Source: Nakamurella antarctica (GTDB lineage: Bacteria > Actinomycetota > Actinomycetes > Mycobacteriales > Nakamurellaceae). Taken from it: a stretch of DNA of 64,000 bases. Shown here piece after piece: positions 29,170 to 38,648 of this stretch. Each line of letters opens with the position of its first letter. Position 1 is the stretch's first letter. The stretch lies in NCBI RefSeq assembly GCF_003860405.1, contig NZ_CP034170.1, forward strand, positions 2,232,001-2,296,000, written 5' to 3'. The notes beneath the pieces were generated by a model, which did no database searches, was not told where the DNA came from, and was given only the letters and a program-made list of their open reading frames with translations. Made by a program: the position numbers and the translations under genes.

Positions 29170-29190
29170 GGAGTGCGCAGCGCGCACTCC
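29170..29190. repeat. Palindrome upstream of the rpsT promoter
   Basis: GGAGTGCGC and GCGCACTCC flank AGC, a perfect 9-3-9 inverted repeat ending 5 bp before the -35. It could end the preceding lipase transcript (no T-run) or be an operator. Confidence 0.55.
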
Positions 29191-29195
29191 ATGAT

Positions 29196-29225
29196 TTGAG
29201 CTGCGCGCGGTGTTGCTGCTAACCT
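29196..29225 (+). promoter_or_regulatory. Probable rpsT promoter
   Basis: -35 TTGAGC (29196-29201), 18-bp spacer, -10 TAACCT (29220-29225), placed about 165 bp before the rpsT start. It is the best match in the region; the start of transcription is inferred. Confidence 0.4.
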
Positions 29226-29393
29226 GAACCCTCGTGTGTGTCGGGCCCCAACGGCCTTGTTGACCGGTGTGGTTCAGTGGCCTACCAGCCGCAAAATCGC
29301 AAAGTCAATGGTGGCAAGCACACACCACGTCCTACATGAAAAGCAGTTCGGCATGAGCGAATACACCTCTTAAAGAAACGAAGGCAATCCCGC

Positions 29394-29654
29394 GTGGCAA
29401 ACATCAAGTCCCAGATCAAGCGCAACAAGACCAACGAGAAGGCGCGACTGCGCAACAAGTCGGTCAAGTCGGCACTGAAGACTGCTGTCCGCCGTTTCCG
29501 TTCGGCCGCCGAGGCTGGCGACAAGGATCAGGCTCAGCAGGAGTTGCTTGTTGCCTCTCGCAGCCTCGACAAGGCCGTGTCCAAGGGCGTTATCCACGCC
29601 AACCAGGCAGCGAACCGCAAGTCCTCCATGGCTCTGCGCGTCAACTCACTGTAA
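29394..29654 (+). CDS. rpsT: Ribosomal protein S20
   Basis: 86 residues, strongly basic, beginning [15 protein letters not shown], with the S20 pattern ([29 protein letters not shown]). It binds 16S rRNA early in 30S assembly. GTG start 29394. It lies opposite holA, the usual actinobacterial arrangement. Confidence 0.97.
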   Translation: MANIKSQIKRNKTNEKARLRNKSVKSALKTAVRRFRSAAEAGDKDQAQQELLVASRSLDKAVSKGVIHANQAANRKSSMALRVNSL

Positions 29655-29710
29655 ATCCCCTCCGCGGGGCAGGGCAGCGCGATCTCCTTTCGCGACACAT
29701 CTTTTTCAGC

Positions 29711-29747
29711 AACGGCGATACCTAGCCTTACGGCAGGTGTCGCCGTT
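29711..29747 (+). terminator. Hairpin after rpsT
   Basis: AACGGCGATACCT and AGGTGTCGCCGTT form a 13-bp stem with one mismatch and an 11-nt loop, 57 bp after the rpsT stop, followed by GTTGTGCGTTGTG. Weakly U-rich, but the position between convergent genes supports a terminator. Confidence 0.65.
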
Positions 29748-29807
29748 GTTGTGCGTTGTGCTGGTGTCTCGCGAAGCCTTGCCTCGTGTCCCGGCGGTTC
29801 AGCAGGT

Positions 29808-30764
29808 CTATTTCATCCGTCGAGCACGGCCGATATCCATGATGGCTTTCTCCAGTGCGTAGTCCGGGTCTGCGGCTCCACCCTTGACCTCGCCATTCAG
29901 CCTCGCAGTGACCGCAACCGCGTTCGCCAGGCCGGCGGGGGTCCAGCCGCGCGACTGGCCTTGAGCCCTCTCAACCTTCCAGGACGGCATACCCAGTTGG
30001 CTCGCCAACTGGTAGGTGTTGCCACGTCCCGCACCTGCCACCTTCGCGATGGAGCGCACCGCGTCTGCGAGCGCATCTGCGATCAGCACGTGTGCCAGGC
30101 CTACGGACAACGCCCAACGCAAAGCTTCAAGACCGCCAGGAATGTCGCCAACAATTACTTTGTCCGACACCGCGAATCCGGTGACGTCGGCTCGCCCCTT
30201 GTAGTACCGGCGGACCGCTGCGTCGTCCACTAAACCTCCGGTGTCGGCCACCAATTGACTGGCCGCGCTAGCCAACTCCCGCAGATCCGATCCAATAGCT
30301 TCCACCAGCGCTAGCGCTGCATCGGAAGTGGTGGTGCCGCCGGCGGCTTTGATCTCTGCTCGGACAAACGTAGCCCGCTCGTCCGGCCTAGAAATTTTGC
30401 TGCATTGAATTGGCTGAGATCCCACTTTCAAGCAGGCGTCCACGAGAGCCTTGTTGCGCGCTCCGCCGCCGTGTTGAATCACCAAAGTCACGCCGTCGAC
30501 AGGATCAGCTATGTAGCTGATGATTTCCGTAGCGAGTTCCTTTGCCGCTTCATGGGCTCCCCTGATTACCACCACCCGTGGCTCGGCGAACAGACTCGGC
30601 GCCACGAGCTCAGCGAAGTCGGCCAGGGAAAGTCCTACCGCCGAGGCCTCTCGCCGCTCTACCTCCGGATCCACCTTGCGCGCCCGAACGAGGGCAGTGT
30701 GCACCGCGCGGTCAATCAGCAGCTGCTCGTCGCCAGTGATCAAGACCGGGGTGGCTGTGGACAT
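29808..30764 (-). CDS. holA: DNA polymerase III delta subunit
   Basis: About 318 residues of the HolA clamp-loader fold: VLITGDEQLLIDRAV at the N-terminus, PSLFAEPRVVVIRGAHEA, FVRAEIKAAGG and GSDLRELASAASQL. It opens the beta clamp within the replisome. ATG 30764 (MSTATPV) is the natural start; the frame reaches 30944 without similarity and crosses into the divergent gene. Confidence 0.92.
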   Translation of the reverse strand: MSTATPVLITGDEQLLIDRAVHTALVRARKVDPEVERREASAVGLSLADFAELVAPSLFAEPRVVVIRGAHEAAKELATEIISYIADPVDGVTLVIQHGGGARNKALVDACLKVGSQPIQCSKISRPDERATFVRAEIKAAGGTTTSDAALALVEAIGSDLRELASAASQLVADTGGLVDDAAVRRYYKGRADVTGFAVSDKVIVGDIPGGLEALRWALSVGLAHVLIADALADAVRSIAKVAGAGRGNTYQLASQLGMPSWKVERAQGQSRGWTPAGLANAVAVTARLNGEVKGGAADPDYALEKAIMDIGRARRMK

Positions 30765-30907
30765 GACTTCATCCTGCCAGCGATGACCGACAGGACAGGA
30801 CCATGACGAGGTTTGTCCGTGGTGCATACACAAGTCTGGGCTACCGTTACTCGGGGTAGCTGCTCTCTGCGGCGCCACTTCCCTTGCCGCCTCACCTAGG
30901 AGTCTCG

Positions 30908-31666
30908 TTGAGCTCGCTTCGCCACCCTGCTGCCACACAAACAAAAAATACCGCCAAGAAGATCACTACCGGTCTCGCCGCGGCAGCCACTGCACTGCTT
31001 TTGATGAGCGGTTGCTCCTCCGATGGCGGCAAGGCCGCAGTTGCATCGGCGCCATCGCCGGCGTCATCGGCGTCACCGTCATCGGCGGATGCAGCCGTGA
31101 GCACCCCCGCAGCGGCCTCTGGTGGGGCCGCCGCCTGCACTTACACCCCGGCAGGCCCGACGGCAAAGTCGAACAACCCGCCCCCGGCAACTGCGGCCAC
31201 CAGCGGTTCCCCCGTTGCCACGATGACTATCGGCCAAGGCACTATCGCGCTCACGCTGAAGCCGGCAACAGCGCCTTGCACGGTAAACAGCTTCACATCG
31301 CTGGCGAGCCAAAAGTACTTTGATGGCACCAAGTGTCACCGGTTGACGGCCTCGCCTTCGCTGAGCGTTTTACAGTGCGGGGATCCCACTGCCACTGGTA
31401 CCGGGGGCCCCGGGTACGAATTTGCTGATGAGCTCGCAGGCACTGAGACCTACCCCCGTGGCACGCTCGCCATGGCGAACGCCGAGCCTGGGACCAACGG
31501 TTCGCAGTTCTTCTTGGTGTACGCAGACTCCACCCTGCCGCCGTCTTACACGGTGTTCGGCACTATCACTTCGGGTCTTGAAATCCTCGATGGCATTGCC
31601 GCCAAGGGCATCTCGGGCATTGCGCCCACAGATCCGGTGGACATCGCCTCGATTGTTGTTCAGTAG
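30908..31666 (+). CDS. Secreted cyclophilin-type peptidyl-prolyl isomerase lipoprotein
   Basis: Lipobox LMSGC follows a basic start and hydrophobic segment, and an Ala/Ser/Pro linker leads to a cyclophilin domain (TMTIGQGTIALTL, FTSLASQKYFDGTKCHRL, NGSQFFLVYADS, YTVFGTI). The usual active-site FHR is replaced by CHRL, with the Arg kept. It would assist folding outside the membrane. A TTG start at 30908 has an AGGAG site 6 bp upstream and is preferred over 30884. Confidence 0.85.
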   Translation: MSSLRHPAATQTKNTAKKITTGLAAAATALLLMSGCSSDGGKAAVASAPSPASSASPSSADAAVSTPAAASGGAAACTYTPAGPTAKSNNPPPATAATSGSPVATMTIGQGTIALTLKPATAPCTVNSFTSLASQKYFDGTKCHRLTASPSLSVLQCGDPTATGTGGPGYEFADELAGTETYPRGTLAMANAEPGTNGSQFFLVYADSTLPPSYTVFGTITSGLEILDGIAAKGISGIAPTDPVDIASIVVQ

Positions 31667-31681
31667 ATTTTGTCCCAAAGC

Positions 31682-31722
31682 ATTTGCCGAGATCCCCGCA
31701 CCAGAAGGGGGTCTCGGCAAAT
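31682..31722. terminator. Bidirectional hairpin between the cyclophilin gene and hemA
   Basis: ATTTGCCGAGATCCCC and GGGGGTCTCGGCAAAT pair over 16 positions (one U-G) around a 9-nt loop, between two convergent genes. No long T-run follows on either strand, but size and place fit a shared terminator. Confidence 0.75.
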
Positions 31723-31748
31723 GGCCTCCCCGCACAGCCGAATAATTG

Positions 31749-33017
31749 TCAGCCTTGAGTGGGTGGGGTGAGCTCAATACCGAAAAGGGTGTGCAGCGCG
31801 CTGAGGTAGCCCGCTGAGTCCCCGGAGCGCGCTAGTTCGTGGGCCCGCAGAGTCGGGGTGTGCAGCAGCGAGCGGGTCACGCGGTGCATTGCCATCTCCA
31901 GGTCGGCGGCGATGCCTTCGTCATATTTGCCCCGCAGCCGCTCCATCTCCTTCGAAACCATCCCGGACACATGCGAGCGCAATGCGATCACCGCTGGGTC
32001 CAGCACTCTCACCGCCTGGTCGTCTTCAAACTCGGCGACGGCGGCGATTACCACGTCCTGCGCAGCAATCAGCGCTTCAGCCTGCTCGGCCGGGGCATTT
32101 TCTGCCACGGTCTGGAGATCGATCACACGCACGTTCGGCAGACTTCGCACATCGAAGGAGATATCCGCGCGCAATGCGAGGTCTACGATCGTCAGCTGCT
32201 CACGTTGGGACGTCCGGGCAAGCGCAATCGTGTCGGCGTCTAGGGCACCGCCGGTGGTTCCGCTGCAGGCTACGACCAGAGCCACCTCGGAAATTGCTGC
32301 TTGCAGCTCAGCCGCCAGCACGGGCCTTGCGTGATGTGTGGCAGCGAATGCTTCAGCGTGGTTGCTGGGTGAGAAAACTAGCAGATCGGTGCATCCGCGC
32401 TCGCGCAGGGCTGCGGCCACCACTCGCGCATAAGCGCCGGTGCCGACAATTAGTGCGCGTTTGCCAGCCACTGACAGATCGCCACTTTCGGCCACATCCA
32501 AGGCGACTGAAGCCACGGAGCGACCCGCCGCACCGAGACCCGTTCCAGCCACTACTTTTTTCGCGGTTCGCGCCGCATTCTGGAAGAGCCTGTTCAATGC
32601 CGGGGACGCAGTTTCTTCTCGCTGCGCTCGGCGCAGTGTGCGGGAGACTTGGCCCGAGATTTCGGCCTCGCCAACGACCATGGAATCTAACCCGGCTGCC
32701 ACGGCAAACAGGTGAGCCGCCACGGGGGCACCGACCCGAACATGCAATTGGCCTGCGACCACCGATTCCTCGATGCCGGTGATCGCTGCCAGCTCGTGCG
32801 TCACGGCGTCAACCGCGTCGTGGAATCTCAGAGCATCCACGTAAATCTCGACCCTGTTGCAGGTGGCCAAGACTGCGACGCCAGCAATGGGCGAGGATGC
32901 TTGCACCGATGTATCAGCGTTAAAGAGGTTGACGCCAAGCTCGCTGGCCCCAGCGGAATAGCGTTCAAGGTCGGCGAGCTCCAAATCATGATGGGAGACA
33001 CCAAGGACCATGAGCAC
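31749..33017 (-). CDS. hemA: Glutamyl-tRNA reductase
   Basis: 422 residues. The N-terminal VLGVSHHDLELADLE, catalytic cysteine in LATCNRVEIY, the GLDSMVVGEAEISGQV signature, and a NADPH-binding region (ALIVGTGAYARVVAAAL) give a complete HemA. It makes glutamate-1-semialdehyde, the first committed step of tetrapyrrole synthesis. It is read away from the hemE-hemL genes, from a shared region of about 160 bp. Confidence 0.96.
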   Translation of the reverse strand: MLMVLGVSHHDLELADLERYSAGASELGVNLFNADTSVQASSPIAGVAVLATCNRVEIYVDALRFHDAVDAVTHELAAITGIEESVVAGQLHVRVGAPVAAHLFAVAAGLDSMVVGEAEISGQVSRTLRRAQREETASPALNRLFQNAARTAKKVVAGTGLGAAGRSVASVALDVAESGDLSVAGKRALIVGTGAYARVVAAALRERGCTDLLVFSPSNHAEAFAATHHARPVLAAELQAAISEVALVVACSGTTGGALDADTIALARTSQREQLTIVDLALRADISFDVRSLPNVRVIDLQTVAENAPAEQAEALIAAQDVVIAAVAEFEDDQAVRVLDPAVIALRSHVSGMVSKEMERLRGKYDEGIAADLEMAMHRVTRSLLHTPTLRAHELARSGDSAGYLSALHTLFGIELTPPTQG

Positions 33018-33178
33018 ATCCGAAATGCTACAGGCGACGCTCCACTGTATGTAGTAAGGCGACCCTAACGGCAGCCATCCTTCACCTGCGGAAATGCCAA
33101 TTTTTCGACACTGTGTCCAGCGTCATGCTCGCCACGGGATGAGGACGACGAGGTCGTCCCTGGCACAATGGTGGGGTC

Positions 33179-34252
33179 ATGACTGAAACCAACGCGCTCC
33201 CATCCGACCACCCTGTCAACGACGGCCGAACGGCTTCCTCACCGTTGCTGGCCGCCTATCGGGGTGAGCGAGTACACCGTCAGCCCGTGTGGTTTATGCG
33301 GCAAGCGGGCCGTTCCTTGCCCGAGTACCGGGAACTTCGCAAAGACGTCGGGATGCTCGAATCCTGTGTGCGGCCTGAGCTCGCAGCCGAAATCACCCTG
33401 CAGCCTGTTCGCCGACACGGAGTGGACGCGGCCATCTTGTTCAGCGACATCGTTGTGCCGCTGAAGCTGGCTGGTATCGACGTGGACATAGTGGCCGGCG
33501 TTGGTCCCGTTGTCGGTAAGCCGGTGCGCACTGCCGCCGACGTTGCCGCCTTACCCGAACTGGATCCTGCCGCGCTAGCACCGATCGCCGCCGCCGCAGC
33601 GATCTGCGTCGCCGAACTTGGGAGCACGCCACTGATTGGTTTTGCCGGTGCACCGTTCACTCTTGCGTCCTACCTCGTTGAGGGAGGCCCTTCGCGAGAA
33701 CACCTGCGCACCAAGGCTTTGATGTACGCCGAACCCGAAACCTGGGATGCGTTAGCGTCGTGGGTAGCTCGCGCGACAGCACTGTTCCTGCGCGCCCAAG
33801 CACTGGCGGGCGCGTCAGCGGTCCAGCTTTTTGACTCGTGGGCCGGGGGCTTGTCGCTGGCTAATTACACCCGCTACGCAGCTCCACACTCGGCTGCCGT
33901 GCTGGCCGCGGTGGCAGACCTCCCGATACCTCGAGTGCATTTCGGCGTTGGCACCGGTGAGCTCCTTCCCGCGATGCGGGATGCGGGCGCGACAGTAGTG
34001 GGGGTCGACCACAGGATCGGACTCGATGTTGCTAACGACCGCCTCGCAGGCACCGTGCCTCTGCAAGGAAATATTGATCCCGCACTCCTATTCGCCGGCC
34101 AGGACGTACTGCACGCGCACACGCTCGACATCCTGGCGCGTGGCACACAGGCACCGGGGCATGTTCTCAACCTGGGTCACGGCGTCCCACCCGACACCGA
34201 CCCGAATGTTTTGACCAGACTGGTGGAATTTGTCCATCAGCAACGGGTCTAA
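33179..34252 (+). CDS. hemE: Uroporphyrinogen decarboxylase
   Basis: 357 residues with the UROD signatures [16 protein letters not shown] and [17 protein letters not shown], and a C-terminal [13 protein letters not shown]. It converts uroporphyrinogen III to coproporphyrinogen III. First gene of the + strand haem run; cgoX starts 17 bp after its stop. Confidence 0.97.
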   Translation: MTETNALPSDHPVNDGRTASSPLLAAYRGERVHRQPVWFMRQAGRSLPEYRELRKDVGMLESCVRPELAAEITLQPVRRHGVDAAILFSDIVVPLKLAGIDVDIVAGVGPVVGKPVRTAADVAALPELDPAALAPIAAAAAICVAELGSTPLIGFAGAPFTLASYLVEGGPSREHLRTKALMYAEPETWDALASWVARATALFLRAQALAGASAVQLFDSWAGGLSLANYTRYAAPHSAAVLAAVADLPIPRVHFGVGTGELLPAMRDAGATVVGVDHRIGLDVANDRLAGTVPLQGNIDPALLFAGQDVLHAHTLDILARGTQAPGHVLNLGHGVPPDTDPNVLTRLVEFVHQQRV

Positions 34253-34269
34253 CCGCAAGCGAGGACCAC

Positions 34270-35727
34270 ATGATGGACAAGGCGCTGGACGTCCTCGTTA
34301 TAGGCGGTGGCGCGTCAGGGTTGGCAGCCGCCTTCGAACTCACCCGGAATGGCCGGACGCCCACCGTTTTGGAAGCCGGACCGCTGCTGGGCGGCGCAGT
34401 GCGTCGACACCGGGTCGGCGGTCTGGACCTGGACGCCGGAGCGGAATCGTTTGCCATTGCTCGGCCCGCGGTCCGCACATTAATTGACGACCTAGGCATG
34501 GCGGAGTTCGTCGTCACCCCGGAACCAGGAAGTGCGTGGGTGCGGTTTGCGGGCGGGCAAGCGCCGTTGCCGGTTGCTAGTTGGTTGGGCATTCCCAGCA
34601 GGCCATTTGCCCGAGACGTCCGACGCGTCATCGGGGTAACCGGTTCGCTGCGTGCTGCCGCAGACCGGGCGATGCCTGCGAGGGGTGTTGCCGCCGGCAC
34701 CACCCTGGGCTTTCTGGTGCGTCAACGGATGGGCTCCCGTGTGCTGCGGCGGCTCGTGGAACCCGTGGTGGGTGGTGTCCACTCCGCCAATCCTGAGGAT
34801 CTCGAAATAGCCAGCATTGCACCGGGGTTGCCAGCCAACTTCCTCACCGCCGGCTCGCTGGCGGGAGCTGCCGGTGCCATGCGAGGAGCGGCTGGCCCCG
34901 CCGGTTCCGCGGTGAACGGCCTGCGCGGCGGGATGTTCACGCTGATCGACGTGTTGGCTGAGAAGATTACGCAGGCTGGCGGCCACATCTGGACGCATTC
35001 GCCCGTTGCCGGGTTGTGGCGAGAAGAAAATTTCTGGCACGTCAGCGCCATCATCAACGGCGTAGCCAGCCAGCTGACGGCGCGGTCGGTGGTGGTTGCG
35101 GCGCCCGCTCAAGCGGCGCAGATGCTATTGACACCGCTCCTGCCCGGGGCCAACTGGCCGGCGGCAGCCTTGACCACGGGCGTCCTACTGGCGACATTGG
35201 TGGTTAACAAGCCCGAGCTCAACTGCTCCCCCCGCGGCTCCGGAATGCTTGTTTCGGCGCGCGTCGGGGGCGTCAGCGCCAAGGCTTTGACGCACGGAAC
35301 CGCGAAATGGGCATGGCTCGCGGAGGCTGCAGGCCACAACCAGCACGTGCTGCGGTTGTCCTACGGCCGAGGAAGCGGTGACCTGCCAACAGCAGACCAG
35401 TTTCCGCGTCTAGCCCTCGCCGACGCCAGCGACTTGCTGGGAGTGGCGCTTGGCGAGGCCGACCTCCGCGATGTCGCGCTGACCGAGTGGGCCGCGGTGC
35501 AGCCGAGAACGGCGCCTGGTCACGCTGCCGCGGCAGACACTATTCGGGAGGCCGCTCAACATCTACCTGGACTCGCTGTCACCGGAGCTTGGTTGGCCGG
35601 AACCGGGTTAGCCGCGGTCATCGATGATGCCCGCCGCGTAGCGCGAGACCTGCCTCACAACAGCACTTCCTCCAGTCGCAACCCGATCCAACTAGAGGAA
35701 GATGGAGCGTATGACGAGCTCGCCTGA
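34270..35727 (+). CDS. cgoX: Coproporphyrinogen III oxidase (CgoX/HemY type)
   Basis: A flavin amine-oxidase-like protein: FAD-binding GGGASGLAAAFEL, then LEAGPLLGGAV and DAGAESF, ending TGAWLAGTGLAAVIDDA. In actinobacteria this enzyme oxidises coproporphyrinogen III to coproporphyrin III rather than acting on protoporphyrinogen, which fits the chdC and cpfC genes beside it. Its last 26 bases overlap the chdC frame. Confidence 0.92.
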   Translation: MMDKALDVLVIGGGASGLAAAFELTRNGRTPTVLEAGPLLGGAVRRHRVGGLDLDAGAESFAIARPAVRTLIDDLGMAEFVVTPEPGSAWVRFAGGQAPLPVASWLGIPSRPFARDVRRVIGVTGSLRAAADRAMPARGVAAGTTLGFLVRQRMGSRVLRRLVEPVVGGVHSANPEDLEIASIAPGLPANFLTAGSLAGAAGAMRGAAGPAGSAVNGLRGGMFTLIDVLAEKITQAGGHIWTHSPVAGLWREENFWHVSAIINGVASQLTARSVVVAAPAQAAQMLLTPLLPGANWPAAALTTGVLLATLVVNKPELNCSPRGSGMLVSARVGGVSAKALTHGTAKWAWLAEAAGHNQHVLRLSYGRGSGDLPTADQFPRLALADASDLLGVALGEADLRDVALTEWAAVQPRTAPGHAAAADTIREAAQHLPGLAVTGAWLAGTGLAAVIDDARRVARDLPHNSTSSSRNPIQLEEDGAYDELA

Positions 35728-36496
35728 TATCCCTGTTACCTCCGCCACAGCTGCCACGGACGAAGCCACGCCGGTGGCGGGGCCTGCACCCACTGCGGCA
35801 GCGGCACCTTCCAAGATTTCTGCCCGGGTCATTAACGACAAGATTCGCTACACATCGTGGAACGTCTTCTCCCGCCTCGACGATCTCGACATCGACCCGG
35901 CAGATGCCGCCGCAGAACTCGAGGCGCTGATTGCCGACCTCGAGGCCAAGGACGTCGTGGTTCGCGGCATCTACGACGTCTCCGGGCTCCGCGCAGACGC
36001 AGACCTCATGGTGTGGTGGCACGCCGATACCGCTGAAGAACTCCAAGATGCAGTCCGCCGGTTCCGCCGTACCAGCGTTGGCCGGAGCATGGGAAACACC
36101 TGGGCCGGCATGGCGCTGCACCGCCCCGCCGAGTTCAACAAGAGCCACGTACCGGCGTTTCTCGCTGGATCGGCGCCCCTGGACTGGGTGTGCGTGTACC
36201 CGTTTGTGCGCTCCTACGAGTGGTATCTGTTGCCTGACGCGGAGCGGCGAGAGATGTTGATGGAACACGGGATCATGGGCCGCGAGTTCAATCAGGTGCT
36301 CTCCAGCACCGTCGCCGCGTTCGCGTTGGGTGATTACGAATGGATGCTCGCGCTGGAATCTACTGAACTGCATGACATCGTCGACCTGATGCGAAGCCTG
36401 CGCGCCTCCACGGCGAGACTTCATGTCCGCGAAGAGATTCCGTTCTTCACCGGCCGCCGGGTCGACGCGGCCCAGGCCGTCGAGGTGATCCGATAA
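35711..36496 (+). CDS. chdC: Coproheme decarboxylase
   Basis: Chlorite-dismutase-fold ChdC (HemQ). An Ala/Thr/Pro-rich lead of about 40 residues precedes NDKIRYTSWNVF, ADLMVWWHA, and CVYPFVRSYEWYLLPDAERREMLMEHG, which carries the conserved tyrosine and the haem-ligand histidine. It removes two propionate carboxyls from coproheme to give haem b. Starts at 35702 and 35711 are both possible and overlap cgoX. The stop and the cpfC start share a base (TAATG). Confidence 0.94.
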   Translation: MTSSPDIPVTSATAATDEATPVAGPAPTAAAAPSKISARVINDKIRYTSWNVFSRLDDLDIDPADAAAELEALIADLEAKDVVVRGIYDVSGLRADADLMVWWHADTAEELQDAVRRFRRTSVGRSMGNTWAGMALHRPAEFNKSHVPAFLAGSAPLDWVCVYPFVRSYEWYLLPDAERREMLMEHGIMGREFNQVLSSTVAAFALGDYEWMLALESTELHDIVDLMRSLRASTARLHVREEIPFFTGRRVDAAQAVEVIR

Positions 36497-37707
36497 TGAC
36501 AATTCAGTCGTCACCATCCTCGCCCGCTTCCTCGCCGCTCACACCGGGTTGGGACGCTGTCCTGCTCGCCGGTTTCGGCGGTCCCGAGTCTTCCGAAGAC
36601 GTGATGCCGTTCCTGCGCAACGTGACTCGCGGTCGCGGGATTCCCGAAGAGCGACTGGTTGAGGTCTCGCACCACTACCAGGCGCTCGGCGGATCGTCGC
36701 CGATTAACGACCAAAACCGTGCCCTGCAAGCGGCTTTGCAAGCTGAACTGACCCGCCGTGGCATCGACCTGCCGGTGCTGTGGGGCAATCGCAACTGGGC
36801 CCCCTACATGGCTGACGTCGTGGAGCAGGCCCACACCGATGGCCAGACTCGGCTGCTTGGCCTGGCTACCTCGGCCTATTCGTGCTACTCCTCCTGCCGC
36901 CAGTACCGGGAGGATTTCGGCATGGCGCTGGAGAAGACCAACCTGATCGGCAAAATGCGAATCGACAAGATTCGGCACTACTACAACGCTCGCGGATTCC
37001 TAGAACCGGTGATGGACAGCCTCGTTGAAGCAGTCCATCAAGCGATACGTTCGGGATTATCCGCTGCGGATGTAGAAGTGGTCTTCACCACGCACTCCAT
37101 CCCCCACTCCATGGCCGACACCTCCGGGCCCGCGGGGACATACGCCCCGGGCACCGGCGGAGCCTATGTGGCGCAACACCTTGCTGCGTGTTCCACCGTG
37201 GTCGCCGCGGCCGAGCACACGTTGGGCACCTCGCTGAATTGGCAACTCGGCTACCAGTCCCGGTCCGGTCCGCCGTCCATGCCATGGCTCGACCCTGACG
37301 TCAACGACATCATCTCCGGCCTGCCAGCGCAGGGCAGGGCAGGCGTGATCGTGGTGCCCATCGGGTTTGTCTCTGATCACGTCGAAGTTGTCTGGGATCT
37401 GGACAACGAGGCGAAGGAGACTGCCGGCGAGCACGGACTCTTCTTCGCTCGGGTCGCTACTCCCGGCACCGACCCCCGGTTTGTGAGCGCGCTCGCAGAC
37501 TTAGTGGAGCAGCGTCTCGATCCGTCCCTTCCCGCCGAGGTGATCACGGACCGTCCAGCCTCGCCGAATATCTGCGGGGTCAACTGCTGCCGCAACGCCC
37601 GCGCCGTCAAACCCACCACGTCCGCTCGGGATTCTGCCGCAGATTGGGAGGGCACCGGGATCGAAACCGAGCGTCTGGAAGCATCTGGGATAGGCCGTGA
37701 ATGGTAG
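36496..37707 (+). CDS. cpfC: Coproporphyrin III ferrochelatase
   Basis: A 403-residue ferrochelatase: AVLLAGFGGPE-like start (VLLAGFGGPESSEDV), TTHSIPHSM with the catalytic His, WQLGYQSRSGPPSMPWL, and VVPIGFVSDHVEVVWDLD. The C-terminal CGVNCCRNARA is the actinobacterial [2Fe-2S] cysteine motif. It inserts iron into coproporphyrin III. An extra tail of about 40 residues follows the cysteines. The hemC start overlaps its end by seven bases. Confidence 0.94.
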   Translation: MTIQSSPSSPASSPLTPGWDAVLLAGFGGPESSEDVMPFLRNVTRGRGIPEERLVEVSHHYQALGGSSPINDQNRALQAALQAELTRRGIDLPVLWGNRNWAPYMADVVEQAHTDGQTRLLGLATSAYSCYSSCRQYREDFGMALEKTNLIGKMRIDKIRHYYNARGFLEPVMDSLVEAVHQAIRSGLSAADVEVVFTTHSIPHSMADTSGPAGTYAPGTGGAYVAQHLAACSTVVAAAEHTLGTSLNWQLGYQSRSGPPSMPWLDPDVNDIISGLPAQGRAGVIVVPIGFVSDHVEVVWDLDNEAKETAGEHGLFFARVATPGTDPRFVSALADLVEQRLDPSLPAEVITDRPASPNICGVNCCRNARAVKPTTSARDSAADWEGTGIETERLEASGIGREW

Positions 37708-38648
37708 GCGCTGAGCGTACTTCGGTGATCCCGCGAACCCTGAAGTTGGGGACCAGGGGCAGCGCGTTGGCGATGACCCAATCCGGCATTGTCGCGCGTT
37801 CTGTGGAAGCCGCAACGGGACGCATTGTCGAACTTGTGCAGATCCGCACCGAGGGAGACATCAACCTGGGGCCCCTGGCGACCATCGGCGGAACCGGTGT
37901 TTTCGTCGCCGCCGTTCGCGCGGCGCTGGCTGCGGGCGAGGTCGACTTGGTCGTGCACTCCTGCAAGGACTTACCTACGGCTCCTGTCGACGGCATCACG
38001 CTGGCGGTCGTGCCGCCACGGGAGGACCCGTCAGATGCACTGTGCGCGAGAGACGACCTCACATTGGATGAGCTTCCGCTGGGTTCGAAAGTAGGGACCG
38101 GCTCGCCGCGGCGCGCTGCACAGCTGTTGCGCCTTCGGCCAGACCTGACTATTTCGGACCTGCGCGGAAATGTGCCGACCAGGCTCGGGAAAGTCAGTAA
38201 CGGCGAGTTAGACGCGGTAGTGCTCGCAGCCTCCGGGCTCAATCGCCTCAGCCTCGCAGGCAGCATCACGCAGATTTTGACGGCAGCACAGATGCTTCCG
38301 GCGCCCGGCCAAGGCGCGCTTGCAGTGGAGTGCCGCACTGCCGACGTCGATACCGATTTCTACCAAGCGTGTATCGGTCAGCTCGACGATTTCGCCACCC
38401 GTGCCTGCATCGCCGCCGAACGCTCATTCTTGGCCGTACTTGAGGCTGGCTGCACTGCCCCGGTGGGCGCGCTGGCAACGATCAGCGGCGATGAGATGAC
38501 GATCCTCGGCGCAGTCTTTGCACCCTCTGGAAGCACCGAGCTTCGCGGCAGCGCAAGCGGTTTCGCCGCCGACGCGGAGGTGATTGGCGCTGATCTGGCG
38601 TCGCAGCTGCTCGCCGAAGGCGCCGCCGCCTTGATGGCAACGGGGTGA
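37701..38648 (+). CDS. hemC: Hydroxymethylbilane synthase
   Basis: Porphobilinogen deaminase: LGTRGSALAMTQ, VHSCKDLPTAP, VGTGSPRRAAQL, SDLRGNVPTRL, PGQGALAVEC and the dipyrromethane-bearing cysteine in FLAVLEAGCTAPVGA. It joins four porphobilinogens into hydroxymethylbilane. One uncommon residue is the Cys in HSCKDLP, where Met, Leu or Ala is usual. The stop overlaps the hemD GTG by four bases. Confidence 0.96.
   Translation: MVGAERTSVIPRTLKLGTRGSALAMTQSGIVARSVEAATGRIVELVQIRTEGDINLGPLATIGGTGVFVAAVRAALAAGEVDLVVHSCKDLPTAPVDGITLAVVPPREDPSDALCARDDLTLDELPLGSKVGTGSPRRAAQLLRLRPDLTISDLRGNVPTRLGKVSNGELDAVVLAASGLNRLSLAGSITQILTAAQMLPAPGQGALAVECRTADVDTDFYQACIGQLDDFATRACIAAERSFLAVLEAGCTAPVGALATISGDEMTILGAVFAPSGSTELRGSASGFAADAEVIGADLASQLLAEGAAALMATG

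Larger units (their letters stand above)
29035..29393. other. Intergenic region before rpsT
   Basis: No gene in about 360 bp. It contains a strong palindrome (29170-29190) and a probable promoter (29196-29225) for rpsT, leaving a leader of about 160 nt. The leader holds a GC-rich segment (GGGCCCCAACGGCC) but no clear paired structure I can support by eye. Confidence 0.45.

Noticed and set aside
29330-29337. TCCTACAT before rpsT as part of the catabolic regulon
   Set aside because: It is far from the cluster, lies downstream of a ribosomal protein promoter, and a short motif is expected by chance a few times in 64 kb.
35618-36517. Long minus-strand frame of 299 codons
   Set aside because: Antisense to chdC, with no recognisable motif.
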